From contig NZ_VBWP01000003.1 in NCBI RefSeq assembly GCF_005771635.1, positions 186,001-250,000 on the forward strand: a stretch of 64,000 nt of DNA, written 5' to 3'. The stretch's first letter is position 1. Every line of letters begins with the position of its first letter. Below are positions 8,545-16,843 of this stretch, piece by piece. This DNA comes from Culicoidibacter larvae (GTDB lineage: Bacteria; Bacillota_I; Bacilli_A; Culicoidibacterales; Culicoidibacteraceae). A program made the position numbers and the translations under genes. The notes below the pieces were generated by a model that searched no databases, was not told where the DNA came from, and worked only from the letters and a program-made list of their open reading frames with translations.

Positions 8545-9885
8545 CTATTCTGCCTCAACAGTTTGATCTACCTTATTGCCGATGATGACGAAAGGAATAT
8601 AAATTAATGTTGCCACACCGATAAGTAAAACTGCCAACACGGCTGCTTTCCAGTCTCCGCCAGTCGCCAGAAAAGCAGAGATAACCGGTGGCGTGGTCCA
8701 AGGTGTCATAACATATGTTTTCTCTACCAGACCAATTAAAGTCGCAAAATAAGCAATACATAAATTCACTAGCGGTGCAATTACCACCGGAATCATATAG
8801 ATTGGGTTCAAAACAACCGGCAAACCAAACATCAGCGGCTCATTAATGTTAAACAAACCTGGTGCTGCTGCTAACTTAGCAATTGCTTTATGGTCTTCCC
8901 GTTTTGAGAAGATGAAGAGCGCAATCAACAAACCAATAGTCGTTCCGCCGCCGCCAATCAAGACAAAAGCATCAATAAATGGTTTTGTAACAATATTCAA
9001 TGCCGGCAATCCCTGCGAAATTGCCGTAGCATTTGCAGTTAATGCCTCCAATAAAGTTGGCTCAGTAATTGGTGATAAGATAAATGCTCCATGAATCCCA
9101 AAGGCCCATAAGAAGTTTTGTAAAAACATAACTAAGAAAATGCCCGGTAATCCTTGGAACAATGCTTGCACCGGCGTTTTTATTGCTAAATTAATAAGCG
9201 TAAAAATATCGGTTTGCCAGAAGTAATTCAACAAAAAGGCCACAATAGCAAAAATACCTAAAGTAATTAATGTTGGTACCATAATATTAAATGAACGTGC
9301 CACTGCTGGTGGTACACTTTCGGGCATCTTAATAATTAATGCTTTAATTCGTGACAAACGAAGTAAGATTTCGGTAGCAATCAACGATACCGCAATCGCC
9401 ACAAACATACCTACTGCTGAAAGATACACTGTATTCAAGTTGGCAACATCAAGTGTTCCAGATGCCAATTGTTCAGGTGATAAAATAATCGCTTGGGTTA
9501 ATGGAATCATCGCAATAAATGAACCTACTGCAACTAATCCGGGAATAAATCCATCTTCACCGTAGGTAGCGCTTAGTTTATATGAAATAGTGTATACAAT
9601 CAGCAATCCCATAATATCCAAGGTACCGGTATAAATTCTAACGCCAATTTCTTTAAATGCCGTTAAATCTGCCAAGCCCTCCAGCGGACTGCCTGGTCCC
9701 CAAATACCACCTTGGGTGTTGCTTAACAACACATTATTAATCAAAACCATAATTGAACCAACAATTACCAATGGCATCAATGCAATAAAGCCATCCCGTA
9801 CTGACGCCAGATGACGCTGATTCGAAAATTTTACTGCCAACGGTGTTACCGCGGCTGCTACTCGATCCAAAAAACTTGTTTTCAT
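8545..9885 (-). CDS. PTS EIIC component, lactose/cellobiose (CelB) family
   Basis: A 446-residue integral membrane protein with about ten hydrophobic segments. The N terminus (FSNQRHLASVRDGFIALMPLVIVGS) is typical of the CelB-type EIIC, as is GLFNINEPLMFGLPVVLNP, which contains the conserved sugar-site NEP motif. It translocates and phosphorylates a beta-glycoside or amino sugar with EIIA and EIIB. No EIIA or EIIB lies in this operon, so they must be encoded elsewhere or shared. AGGAGG precedes the ATG. The adjacent nanE suggests a substrate ending in ManNAc or GlcNAc, but CelB-type carriers vary. Confidence 0.87.
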   Translation of the reverse strand: MKTSFLDRVAAAVTPLAVKFSNQRHLASVRDGFIALMPLVIVGSIMVLINNVLLSNTQGGIWGPGSPLEGLADLTAFKEIGVRIYTGTLDIMGLLIVYTISYKLSATYGEDGFIPGLVAVGSFIAMIPLTQAIILSPEQLASGTLDVANLNTVYLSAVGMFVAIAVSLIATEILLRLSRIKALIIKMPESVPPAVARSFNIMVPTLITLGIFAIVAFLLNYFWQTDIFTLINLAIKTPVQALFQGLPGIFLVMFLQNFLWAFGIHGAFILSPITEPTLLEALTANATAISQGLPALNIVTKPFIDAFVLIGGGGTTIGLLIALFIFSKREDHKAIAKLAAAPGLFNINEPLMFGLPVVLNPIYMIPVVIAPLVNLCIAYFATLIGLVEKTYVMTPWTTPPVISAFLATGGDWKAAVLAVLLIGVATLIYIPFVIIGNKVDQTVEAE

Positions 9886-9896
9886 ACTTTTTCCTC

Positions 9897-10580
9897 CTAT
9901 TTTTTCATTGTCTCAACAAAACGTTCGGTAATTTGCTGTGGTCGGGTAATCGCCCCGCCAACAACAACAGCATGCACACCTAGTTCAAGCACTCGTTTTG
10001 CCTTTTCCGGTGTGTCGATGTGGCCTTCAGCAATGATTGGTGTCGTAATATCTTTTAACATCTGTTTCAATCGCTCAAAACCATTATCAGCAATATTCCA
10101 ATCCTTAGTTTCATCGGTATAGCCCATCAATGTTGGTGCAATAATATCAAATCCCAGAGTCTCAGCATATTTTGCGTTTGCAATAGAATCTATATCTGCC
10201 ATCAATAATACCTTAGGTGCCACTTTACGGCAATATTCCACTAACTCCGGTAATGTCTCGGCTGGCCGCTGCCGCATAGTTGCGTCCATAGCAATAATCT
10301 CAGTTCCTGTTGCCAATAAAGCATCTATTTCTGCTTTTGTTGGCGTTATATAAACCGCAGACCCAGCATAATCTTGCTTAATAATCCCGATTGTCGGCAG
10401 TGATACAGCTGAGCGAATTGCTGTTATATCTTCAACTGAATTTGTCCGAATTGCCACTGCACCGCCTGCCTGCGCTGCTACTGCCATTCTTGCCATAATA
10501 AATGAACTATGCAACGGTTCATCCTCCAGAGCTTGACAAGAGACAACCAAGCCTCCTGCTATGGTTTTTAGTGTATCCAT
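9897..10580 (-). CDS. nanE: N-acetylmannosamine-6-phosphate 2-epimerase
   Basis: A 227-residue TIM-barrel enzyme converting ManNAc-6-P to GlcNAc-6-P. Family segments seen are GGLVVSCQALEDEPLHS, AGGAVAIRTNSVEDI, IIAMDATMRQRP, MADIDSIANAKYAETLG and the C-terminal AEGHIDTPEKAKRVLELGVHAVVVGGAITRP. It is first in a five-gene operon with PTS EIIC, HAD, DUF4127 and rpiR. The start is the ATG at 10580, 7 nt after GGAGGTG; the in-frame ATG at 10586 would be only 1 nt from it. No nanA, nanK or nagA/nagB is nearby, so this is not a classical sialic-acid cluster. Confidence 0.92.
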   Translation of the reverse strand: MDTLKTIAGGLVVSCQALEDEPLHSSFIMARMAVAAQAGGAVAIRTNSVEDITAIRSAVSLPTIGIIKQDYAGSAVYITPTKAEIDALLATGTEIIAMDATMRQRPAETLPELVEYCRKVAPKVLLMADIDSIANAKYAETLGFDIIAPTLMGYTDETKDWNIADNGFERLKQMLKDITTPIIAEGHIDTPEKAKRVLELGVHAVVVGGAITRPQQITERFVETMKK

Positions 10581-10620
10581 TTTCATTCACCTCCATTTTT
10601 TTGAAAGCTATTACAAATAC

Positions 10621-10687
10621 ATTATAGCGCCCTTAGATAATTAATGCAATATGTTTCTATAAAATATTTATTTTTGAAATTAATTTC
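10621..10687 (-). promoter_or_regulatory. Promoter of the nanE operon with upstream palindrome
   Basis: On the complementary strand there is TTGCAT (10644-10649), a 17-bp spacer and a perfect TATAAT (10621-10626). This is the best promoter in the left half. A perfect 12-bp palindrome GAAATTAATTTC (10676-10687) lies 27 bp upstream of the -35 box and is a candidate site for the RpiR-family regulator encoded at the end of the operon. Confidence 0.7.
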
Positions 10688-10701
10688 TTTTTTGATTGTT
10701 T

Positions 10702-10730
10702 AAAAGAGACAGCCATAAGCTGTCTCTTTT
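10702..10730 (-). terminator. Terminator of phosphoesterase gene
   Basis: A 12-bp perfect stem (10702-10713 with 10719-10730, AAAAGAGACAGC arm) begins immediately after the phosphoesterase stop codon and is A/T-rich on both sides. Confidence 0.85.
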
Positions 10731-10731
10731 A

Positions 10732-11583
10732 TCATTCATTCACTGGAGTAATGACAATCTCCACGACTTCATATGGATTACCGAAACGCGGAATCGCATT
10801 TTGCAGTTTGCTGCCACCACCTAAACCGGCAGAGACAATCATCCGTTTATCACCAGAGCGATATTCACCATACACATATTTCGGCAGCAGTGTATGTTGC
10901 GGACCGGCAGCATAAGCACCAATTTGGGTAAATGGTATACGCATGTGCCCGCCATGGGTATGACCGCTCAAAACTAAGTCATAATCATACTCCATATACA
11001 TTGCAAAGTAGTCAGGCATATGCGCCAGCAACAATTGAAAATATTGTTGCTCTTGGTCAGCCTTCAATTGCTCTAAGCCGGTACGAAAATATTCATTTTC
11101 GTACGCCAGACTCGCGGTACTGTAAAGTCCGCTGAGCTGAATCTTCTGCGCGTTTACACTCACCAATGTGCTGGTATTATCCAGCACATGTACGCCTGTC
11201 GAAGCTAGAAACGGCAAATAATTTTGCTCGTATTCGCCGTTAATATCAAACTCATGGTTGCCGGGCGCATAATAAACCGGAGCAATGCCAACCAATTGTT
11301 GTACTAACTGCTTCGGCACACTATCTCCCTGAATATCAAATAAATCGCCGGTAATTACAATAATATCCGGAGCACACTTGCGTACAGTATCCACCAATTC
11401 AATATTTCCGGCGCCAAACTCATGGAAGTGCAAATCAGAAAGCTGAACGACTTTCACCTCTTCACTTACCTTATTGCTGGGAACTACATATTGAGCAACC
11501 ACCAGTCGATGACTGGCAACAGCAGCAATCGCTATCCAAACTGCTATAATAACTAAAACAACTAAAATTATACGCTTCTTCAC
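10732..11583 (-). CDS. Membrane-anchored metallophosphoesterase (YkuE/YaeI type)
   Basis: A 283-residue calcineurin-like phosphoesterase with one N-terminal membrane helix (about 4-24), so the catalytic domain probably faces outside. All metal motifs are present: SDLHFHE, ITGDLFD, APGNHEFD and GHTHGGHMR. Relatives hydrolyse UDP-sugar lipids or act on phospholipid head groups, but the substrate here is unknown. The start is GTG at 11583 preceded by GAGGAGTG. It stands alone with its own terminator, between the nanE operon promoter and the sortase. Confidence 0.85.
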   Translation of the reverse strand: MKKRIILVVLVIIAVWIAIAAVASHRLVVAQYVVPSNKVSEEVKVVQLSDLHFHEFGAGNIELVDTVRKCAPDIIVITGDLFDIQGDSVPKQLVQQLVGIAPVYYAPGNHEFDINGEYEQNYLPFLASTGVHVLDNTSTLVSVNAQKIQLSGLYSTASLAYENEYFRTGLEQLKADQEQQYFQLLLAHMPDYFAMYMEYDYDLVLSGHTHGGHMRIPFTQIGAYAAGPQHTLLPKYVYGEYRSGDKRMIVSAGLGGGSKLQNAIPRFGNPYEVVEIVITPVNE

Positions 11584-11666
11584 TGTGCACTCCTCACTTC
11601 AAAAATTATTGTAACATAGATATCGGATGGGCTTTGAAATCTTGCAGAAATGTTAGTCAAAAGCAA

Positions 11667-11699
11667 GACCCCCTTGACGCCATTGGCGTCAAGGGGGTC
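11667..11699 (-). terminator. Terminator of sortase gene
   Basis: A 15-bp perfect stem (11667-11681 with 11685-11699, GACCCCCTTGACGCC arm, 3-nt loop) lies 14 bp past the sortase stop codon. The T-run on that strand is short (TTGCTTTT). Confidence 0.8.
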
Positions 11700-11712
11700 A
11701 AAATTTTCTCGA

Positions 11713-12324
11713 TTATTGATAAACGTATTTCGACTCAACTAACTTCAAATCAACCAAATAACGATGATCCAAAGTACTGCCGGCTTCAAATGGATAACAC
11801 GTCTGCAGCCGTAAAATCTGCGGTTTAAATTCTGTATCGTGGTCTTCAGTATAAAACTTAACCGCTTCGCTGTCATTAGCCAATACCACTTGCGGCTCTT
11901 TATACACTTCATAAGTAAATTCACCATAAGGCATCTTCAATATAATTGTATCGCCAATTTCAATATTCTTTAGATTCTGAAAAGCTAAATGGCGGTGACC
12001 ATTAATATACAACTTGTTGTTCTGCCCGGGAAAATTATTCCAAGCCTCTAAGCCAACCTCATCAAAATATTGATCCATATATTCGGCATTGTAGCCATAA
12101 ATCAGTGGTACTTCAACATCAAACTTCGGCATATATAAAGTGCCTATTTTTTCATTTTGCTCCGGATTCATAACAATCTCCGGAATCTCTGCCAAGCGCT
12201 GATTCCTAACGCCGCGTTCGGCAATGACTGCACTCCCGCTCATCGCCGGAATCGCAAATACAGCTGCCAGAGCAATACCAAGAGCCAGCACGCCAACTCC
12301 TATAAATACAAGAATTTTCTTCAC
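11713..12324 (-). CDS. Sortase, class D-like
   Basis: A 203-residue transpeptidase with an N-terminal membrane anchor (about 4-27). The catalytic triad is visible: His in INGHRHLAF (about 110), Cys in LQTCYPF (about 178) and Arg in DHRYLVDL near the C terminus. The TCYPF context fits class D sortases better than class A. It attaches LPXTG proteins to the wall. It is the only sortase in this window, so it may serve the LPVTG, LPATG, LPQTG and LPETG proteins, though another elsewhere is likely. The start is GTG at 12324 with a weak AAGGAA site upstream. The gene next upstream on the same strand encodes an LPVTG protein. Confidence 0.88.
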   Translation of the reverse strand: MKKILVFIGVGVLALGIALAAVFAIPAMSGSAVIAERGVRNQRLAEIPEIVMNPEQNEKIGTLYMPKFDVEVPLIYGYNAEYMDQYFDEVGLEAWNNFPGQNNKLYINGHRHLAFQNLKNIEIGDTIILKMPYGEFTYEVYKEPQVVLANDSEAVKFYTEDHDTEFKPQILRLQTCYPFEAGSTLDHRYLVDLKLVESKYVYQ

Positions 12325-12423
12325 AATTTCTTCGTTCCTTCATCATTTATTTCAATGATAATTATACCATATTTTTATTGAAAAAGAAAAATCCGGTAGC
12401 CATATTGAATCTAGCACAATAAA

Positions 12424-12489
12424 AAAAAGATATAAGAAGGGGGATTTCTTATATCTTTTTTATTACCCAAGCAGCCGAGGCTGCTTGGG
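12424..12489 (-). terminator. Two tandem hairpins after the LPVTG surface-protein gene
   Basis: One AT-rich hairpin has a 15-bp stem (12424-12438 with 12446-12460) flanked by A- and T-runs. A GC-rich hairpin has an 11-bp stem (12466-12476 with 12479-12489, CCCAAGCAGCC arm). Both lie between the surface-protein stop codon and the sortase start, so sortase is likely transcribed separately. Confidence 0.75.
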
Positions 12490-12596
12490 TATTTATTTTA
12501 TATAAATACAACTTTCGGAAATCAAGTTATCATACACGATAACTATTAGCTATTATGGATTTTTATTATAAAGAAGAATTATCATATTACAAACTT

Positions 12597-13994
12597 TTAC
12601 GATTTTTTTCTGATTAGGAAATATGCAGCTGCCGTCACAGCTCCAAGTCCGCCTAATAAACCAAATACCGCAGCGTCATCACCAGTTACTGGCAATCCGC
12701 TAGTGTTTGGTGTGTTACCGTTAGTACCATTAGTTCCTGCTTCATCTGCTGTTGCAGCTTCCACTGGCATAACTGCAATTGCGCTGTCGCTCTTATTGCC
12801 AGCAGTATCAGTTGCATACAGGTAAAGTGTTTCTTCAGCTTTTGCTGCACCGGCAGCAACTACTAAATCAACTGGTCCGGCAATGCCGCTGGCAAGTACA
12901 TCACCATTAGCATTTACAACCGTAATTGTAGCACCTTTTTCAATATCATCAGCATTGATTGTGTAACCAGCTGCTTGAGTACCATTGATTGCATTTACAA
13001 CTGGTGCATCAGGCGCAACAATATCAGCAAAAGTGATTGTTGTTGTATCATGACGATCAGTCCATAATTCGATTGGAATTAAAGCAGGCGTAGTGAATGT
13101 GCCATCCACTTCAACAGTTAAACCATGTGGTGCATAAGTTTTAAAGAAGTCATATTCAGCAGTTAAAGTTGTTGGAAGTATAACTTTAGTTGTGAATTTT
13201 GTTCTGAAATCGCCGATAGATGCAATCAAATCAGCGCCATCTACCAATGAGTGAAGAATCGGTGCCGCAAGAAGATCATAAGCATCTACTACTACATCCC
13301 ACATACTCATAGCAATACTTGAAATAATACCACCCATTACTCCTGGATTGGTAATTTCAAACGTATCAAGAGCTGTACCGATGTTGTTAATGATGTCTCT
13401 AAGAACTTCGGCAATTTTGTCAAATGCATTATCTTCAAAAGTTACCGATAAATAGGCACCGTCTTCAGATACTGTGACTGGTGCATTAAGCGAAAGAACT
13501 GATATGTTATCCCAAATAGTTTTTAAATCTAAAGCCGCATAAATGTCATCAAAGTTAACATTATAGCCAAACAATTCGCTTTCAGCAAGGAATGCTGCAA
13601 GTTTGTCAACGCCGTTATCAATTGTACTAACTAAGTTATTAATTCCTAACTCTTCAAACAATGCCTTAGCAAGTTCATAAGTAATCTCAATTTGCGCATC
13701 GCCATTAGCTTCAATCTTACCAACTAACTCTTCCGGAATTTTGAAAGAAGCTGTTTTACTTTGAACTAATAATCTCAGCTCGTCTTTGGTAAATGCAGAA
13801 AGGGTAAAGTTAATATCATGAGTACCAGTTTCGCTAATTACTGGCTTATCAGATGATAAAGTCGTATCCGACCAAAGAATAATGTCTGTTGCACTTACAC
13901 TTTGTGCAAGTGGAAAGAATGAACCAGCAACAATTACGCTGGCTAAAGCTGCAGATACTAATCCTGCACCCCAAATCTTTTTACTTTTTTTCAT
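12597..13994 (-). CDS. LPXTG-anchored surface protein, probably phase-variable
   Basis: A 465-residue secreted protein with a signal peptide (about 1-36, ending near SVSA) and a large mostly helical region (40-300) that I do not recognise. A bacterial-Ig-like segment follows (about 330-415, DAPVVNAINGTQAAGYTI and YLYATDTAGNKSD). The C-terminal sorting signal is LPVTGDD plus a membrane helix and RKKS tail. GGAGGAT lies 7 nt before the ATG. Only 26 bp separate the ATG from an inverted repeat, so its promoter must overlap or lie beyond that repeat. The neighbouring sortase probably anchors it, and the invertase gene on the other side may switch it. Confidence 0.88.
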   Translation of the reverse strand: MKKSKKIWGAGLVSAALASVIVAGSFFPLAQSVSATDIILWSDTTLSSDKPVISETGTHDINFTLSAFTKDELRLLVQSKTASFKIPEELVGKIEANGDAQIEITYELAKALFEELGINNLVSTIDNGVDKLAAFLAESELFGYNVNFDDIYAALDLKTIWDNISVLSLNAPVTVSEDGAYLSVTFEDNAFDKIAEVLRDIINNIGTALDTFEITNPGVMGGIISSIAMSMWDVVVDAYDLLAAPILHSLVDGADLIASIGDFRTKFTTKVILPTTLTAEYDFFKTYAPHGLTVEVDGTFTTPALIPIELWTDRHDTTTITFADIVAPDAPVVNAINGTQAAGYTINADDIEKGATITVVNANGDVLASGIAGPVDLVVAAGAAKAEETLYLYATDTAGNKSDSAIAVMPVEAATADEAGTNGTNGNTPNTSGLPVTGDDAAVFGLLGGLGAVTAAAYFLIRKKS

Positions 13995-14020
13995 TGTATA
14001 GATCCTCCATTTTCACGTTT

Positions 14021-14161
14021 TACAATAAACACTAGGATATTGGAAATGTGGTGCATCTTTAAAAAAGCGGAGGTTTTCACAGCTATTATTGGATAATTGG
14101 TATCTTTATTTTTTAATAACATGCTACATTTGCAGTTTCCAAAAAATTAGTGTTTATTGTA
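14021..14161. promoter_or_regulatory. Probable invertible promoter segment (26-bp inverted repeats)
   Basis: Two 26-bp sites in inverted orientation, 14021-14046 and 14136-14161, share a perfect 14-bp outer part (TACAATAAACACTA and its complement). They also share a TTGGAAA inner part; 22 of 26 positions match overall. They enclose 89 bp of AT-rich, gene-free DNA. A serine DNA invertase begins 48 bp to the right and a surface-protein gene begins 26 bp to the left. Size, geometry and neighbours match Hin-type invertible promoters. In the sequenced orientation a TTGCAG (14130-14135) points right and I see no good promoter pointing left, which suggests the surface gene is off. The inversion itself is inferred. 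Confidence 0.72.
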
Positions 14162-14209
14162 CACTATAAGTAGTAGGAATGCAAGAAAAAATTTAAAGGA
14201 GTCTTCACT

Positions 14210-14785
14210 ATGAAAACAGTAGCATATATGCGTGTATCAACAACCAGTCAAACATTCAGTTCTCAGTATTACCAAATTAAACGTTATGGCTATAACTTAC
14301 TATATAAAGAAAAAATAAGCAGCCGCGAAAGCAACCGTACTCAACTGCGTCTGGCTCTTGAAAGCCTTGAGCCCGGCGATACCTTCCTTGTCTACAAACT
14401 TGATCGTATCGCCCGCAACACCCGCGAACTCTTAACAATTCTCGACTCATTCGAAGCCAAACAAATTAACTTTGTTAGTTTGTCCGACAATATTGATACC
14501 AGTACACCAATGGGAAAATTCTTTTTTACCGTCATGGGTGCCTTCTCAGAGATGGAAGCTGAATTTATCCGCAACCGTGTGAAAGCCGGTCTGGTTGCCG
14601 CCAAAGCAAATGGCAAAAAGCTTGGTCGACCAGAACTTACAACATCAGTTGATGCCGCAATCAGTGAATATCAAACAACCAATACCTCAGTCTGCAAAAT
14701 TGCCCAAAAATATGACATCAGTAAGTCCACTCTTTACCGGCACATTAAACTTAAAAATGTCTCCCGCGGCCGCGCCGCATGTTAA
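14210..14785 (+). CDS. Serine recombinase, DNA invertase (Hin/Pin family)
   Basis: A 191-residue protein, the usual length for DNA invertases. The N-terminal resolvase domain has the nucleophile Ser10 in YMRVSTTSQ, and the conserved arginines appear in YKLDRIARNTREL. The dimerisation helix region FFFTVMGAFSEMEAEFIRNRVKAG is typical of invertases. A C-terminal helix-turn-helix (about 147-185, CKIAQKYDISKSTLYRH) binds the crossover sites. The ATG has AAAGGAG 8 nt upstream. It sits beside a pair of 26-bp inverted repeats, a local target. No transposon ends or phage genes are nearby, so a dedicated phase switch is the best reading. Confidence 0.9.
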   Translation: MKTVAYMRVSTTSQTFSSQYYQIKRYGYNLLYKEKISSRESNRTQLRLALESLEPGDTFLVYKLDRIARNTRELLTILDSFEAKQINFVSLSDNIDTSTPMGKFFFTVMGAFSEMEAEFIRNRVKAGLVAAKANGKKLGRPELTTSVDAAISEYQTTNTSVCKIAQKYDISKSTLYRHIKLKNVSRGRAAC

Positions 14786-14790
14786 TTAAA

Positions 14791-14820
14791 AAGCAACAAA
14801 GTCTTTCGACTTTGTTGCTT
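14791..14820. terminator. Terminator between invertase and DUF6273 gene
   Basis: A 13-bp perfect stem (14791-14803 with 14808-14820, AAGCAACAAAGTC arm, TTTC loop) lies between convergent genes. Confidence 0.85.
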
Positions 14821-14835
14821 CCCGCTTTTATTCAA

Positions 14836-15447
14836 TTATACTTTCAGCCAAAGTGCCGGACGAACTCCGCCGGTGCACCAGCCATCACTAATATTACCTT
14901 TTAAAATATTATTCCCCTGAATACCGATGTTACCATCAGTACCATGTATATAGGCAGCTTTATTATTCAGACGGCCTGGCGAACGAAGCCACCACCACCA
15001 GTCACCATTTTTATCATAGAGTCTTGCCAAACGCTTACTATTGTTCGCATCTTTTCTTTCAAACCAATATCTTTGATTCTTTTTAGGGTTCTGCAGCAAC
15101 ATAGTACTGTCGCCAAAATATTTGCACACTTCTTCAAGACTTAATAAGAATATATAGTCTTCAGTATCAACTCCGCCATTAGTACCATACCACTGATTAT
15201 CGACATTTTTATTAGTGACTGGAATAATCCGCTGCTGCTCCGTGTCGGTGAATTTCTCGAAAAATTCACCGTTAAGATATTTTCGCAACGAGCAATCCGC
15301 CCAAGTAATATCTTCGTAGGCATCGTGATAAGAACGTTGATCAATGATGACTTCAGTGACAAGTAAGAGCGCGTCATCTTTTTTATCAAGAATACGCCAC
15401 TCATAGCCACCAAAGGAAATATTAGAATTAATTGTAAAGTCTTGCAT
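14836..15447 (-). CDS. DUF6273 domain protein
   Basis: A 203-residue protein without a signal peptide. It carries the DUF6273 hallmarks: an N-terminal GGYEWRILDK core, WADCSLRKYLNGEFF, a WWWWLRSPG motif and the closing GGVRPALWL. Function is unknown; the fold is related to formylglycine-generating/C-type-lectin-like domains by the look of the motif order, which is an inference. It follows the MerR-family gene with a 1-bp gap and has AAGGAG before the ATG, so the two are co-translated and this may be the regulator's target or partner. Confidence 0.8.
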   Translation of the reverse strand: MQDFTINSNISFGGYEWRILDKKDDALLLVTEVIIDQRSYHDAYEDITWADCSLRKYLNGEFFEKFTDTEQQRIIPVTNKNVDNQWYGTNGGVDTEDYIFLLSLEEVCKYFGDSTMLLQNPKKNQRYWFERKDANNSKRLARLYDKNGDWWWWLRSPGRLNNKAAYIHGTDGNIGIQGNNILKGNISDGWCTGGVRPALWLKV

Positions 15448-15448
15448 T

Positions 15449-16456
15449 TTATTTCTCCTTAATCGGGAATAGTAAATCCAGTTGTAAGTAGTTCATCTCG
15501 GCATTATGTTTTTCGATAAAGTTATAAAAATTAAGAGTTTCTTCCAGTCCTTGACCGAAAACTGTTTCTGCCGATTCCCAGCGTGGTGCACCCCAATCGT
15601 TATCATATTTATCGCTTGCTTCAACCCATTCGCTAAGTCGGCGCCAGTCTTGAAAGTCCCATGCTCGTAATACATGCGCTGCGTATAATCCACCCTTGAA
15701 CTCACGTCTTATTAATGGTTCAGGAATGCTCATATCTTTGGGTACTGAAACCCACATCTCATAGACATGCGATCCTTCACCAATAGCTGCTGCTCCTTCT
15801 GAGCAATCAAAACCAAAACTACGAGCATCAGGCTTTAGTTTCAGAAGATTACTTTCCTTAATAAATTTAGTGAGCACCTCCGAGGCTTTTCCCTCACTGC
15901 CTTCACCGGATGCATAAACTGCCGCCACCGTCATTGGCGGAAGATAAATAATTCGTACATCCTTATCCTCAAGTTTCATCAGTTCTTCACTAGCTTGATT
16001 TAATTTGTCCATTGCTAAGTCCTCCTTCGTTTCCTTGATTTGATTATCAGAAAAAGAAAGAGCGCTTATGACTGAAAAAATAGTTTCATCATCAAGAAGC
16101 TTTAAATTGATATCGGTCTTCTCATTAATTTCCTCAACAAAACGCAGCAAAATAGATTTCACTGTAGCCAAGGCCGTAATTTCACTATCTATCTCATTAA
16201 TGTTCTGCTGGAATATTTCAACAGTTTTAGCAGCATCAGAATTATCAAGAATGCTGGCGATTTGTTTTACTGGAACTCGCAGTTTTCGTAATATGATAAT
16301 TTGGCGCAACCGGCTTATTGCCATTTCATCATACACGCGATAGGCATAATCTTCTTTTCGCAAACTCTGAATGAGCCCTGCCTGTTCATAATAGCGAATC
16401 ATTCTGGTAGAGATTCCATAATTCATGGATACTTGGCTGATTGTAATAAGCTCCAT
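15449..16456 (-). CDS. MerR-family regulator with GyrI-like effector domain
   Basis: A 335-residue protein with an N-terminal MerR winged helix-turn-helix (about 1-75, MELITISQVSMNYGISTRMIRYYEQAGLI). A coiled linker and a C-terminal GyrI/BmrR-like ligand-binding domain follow (about 165-330, VRIIYLPPMTVAAVYASGEG and EMWVSVPKDM). Such proteins respond to hydrophobic or cationic drugs. The start is the ATG at 16456, with GAGGGG 6 nt upstream; an ORF extension of 22 codons lacks a ribosome site. No efflux pump is adjacent. The coupled gene downstream is a DUF6273 protein. Confidence 0.85.
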   Translation of the reverse strand: MELITISQVSMNYGISTRMIRYYEQAGLIQSLRKEDYAYRVYDEMAISRLRQIIILRKLRVPVKQIASILDNSDAAKTVEIFQQNINEIDSEITALATVKSILLRFVEEINEKTDINLKLLDDETIFSVISALSFSDNQIKETKEDLAMDKLNQASEELMKLEDKDVRIIYLPPMTVAAVYASGEGSEGKASEVLTKFIKESNLLKLKPDARSFGFDCSEGAAAIGEGSHVYEMWVSVPKDMSIPEPLIRREFKGGLYAAHVLRAWDFQDWRRLSEWVEASDKYDNDWGAPRWESAETVFGQGLEETLNFYNFIEKHNAEMNYLQLDLLFPIKEK

Positions 16457-16843
16457 ACAATACCCCTCATTTCTTTTTCTTACTTCAACTATAATGGACG
16501 ACACGGTGTTCGCGTCAAGCAAATTTCAACAATTTATTATTTATCTTAATCATACTAAACAATTTTAGTTCTATCAAGAATGTGAAAAAACCCGAACCTC
16601 TACCTTTTGGTAAAAATTCGGGTTGGCGTTTCTATGTATCTAAAAGAACTCGCTCTAATATTATCGAACACTCTTTAATTTTCGTTATATTATGCTTTTT
16701 GAAATCTCGCACCAATAAACCAATATACAGGCGAACAACATAATAAATAATACCCTATGCTTTTCCATATACTAACACTGTAATATACTTATCATATAAT
16801 GCCTATATAGTTATATGAGAAAATGAAGCAGATTTAATGATGC
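16457..16843. other. 387-bp gap with one hairpin terminator
   Basis: No coding frame is seen. An inverted repeat at 16589-16624 (AACCCGAA arms, with an inner TACC/GGTA pairing) is followed on the complementary strand by TTTTTT and looks like a rho-independent terminator for leftward transcription. It is more than 200 bp from the end of the next gene. The remainder is AT-rich with nothing recognisable. Confidence 0.6.

Noticed and set aside
5386-10580. Sialic-acid catabolic cluster
   Set aside because: Only nanE is present; no nanA lyase, nanK kinase, sialidase or sialic-acid transporter, so the label is not justified.
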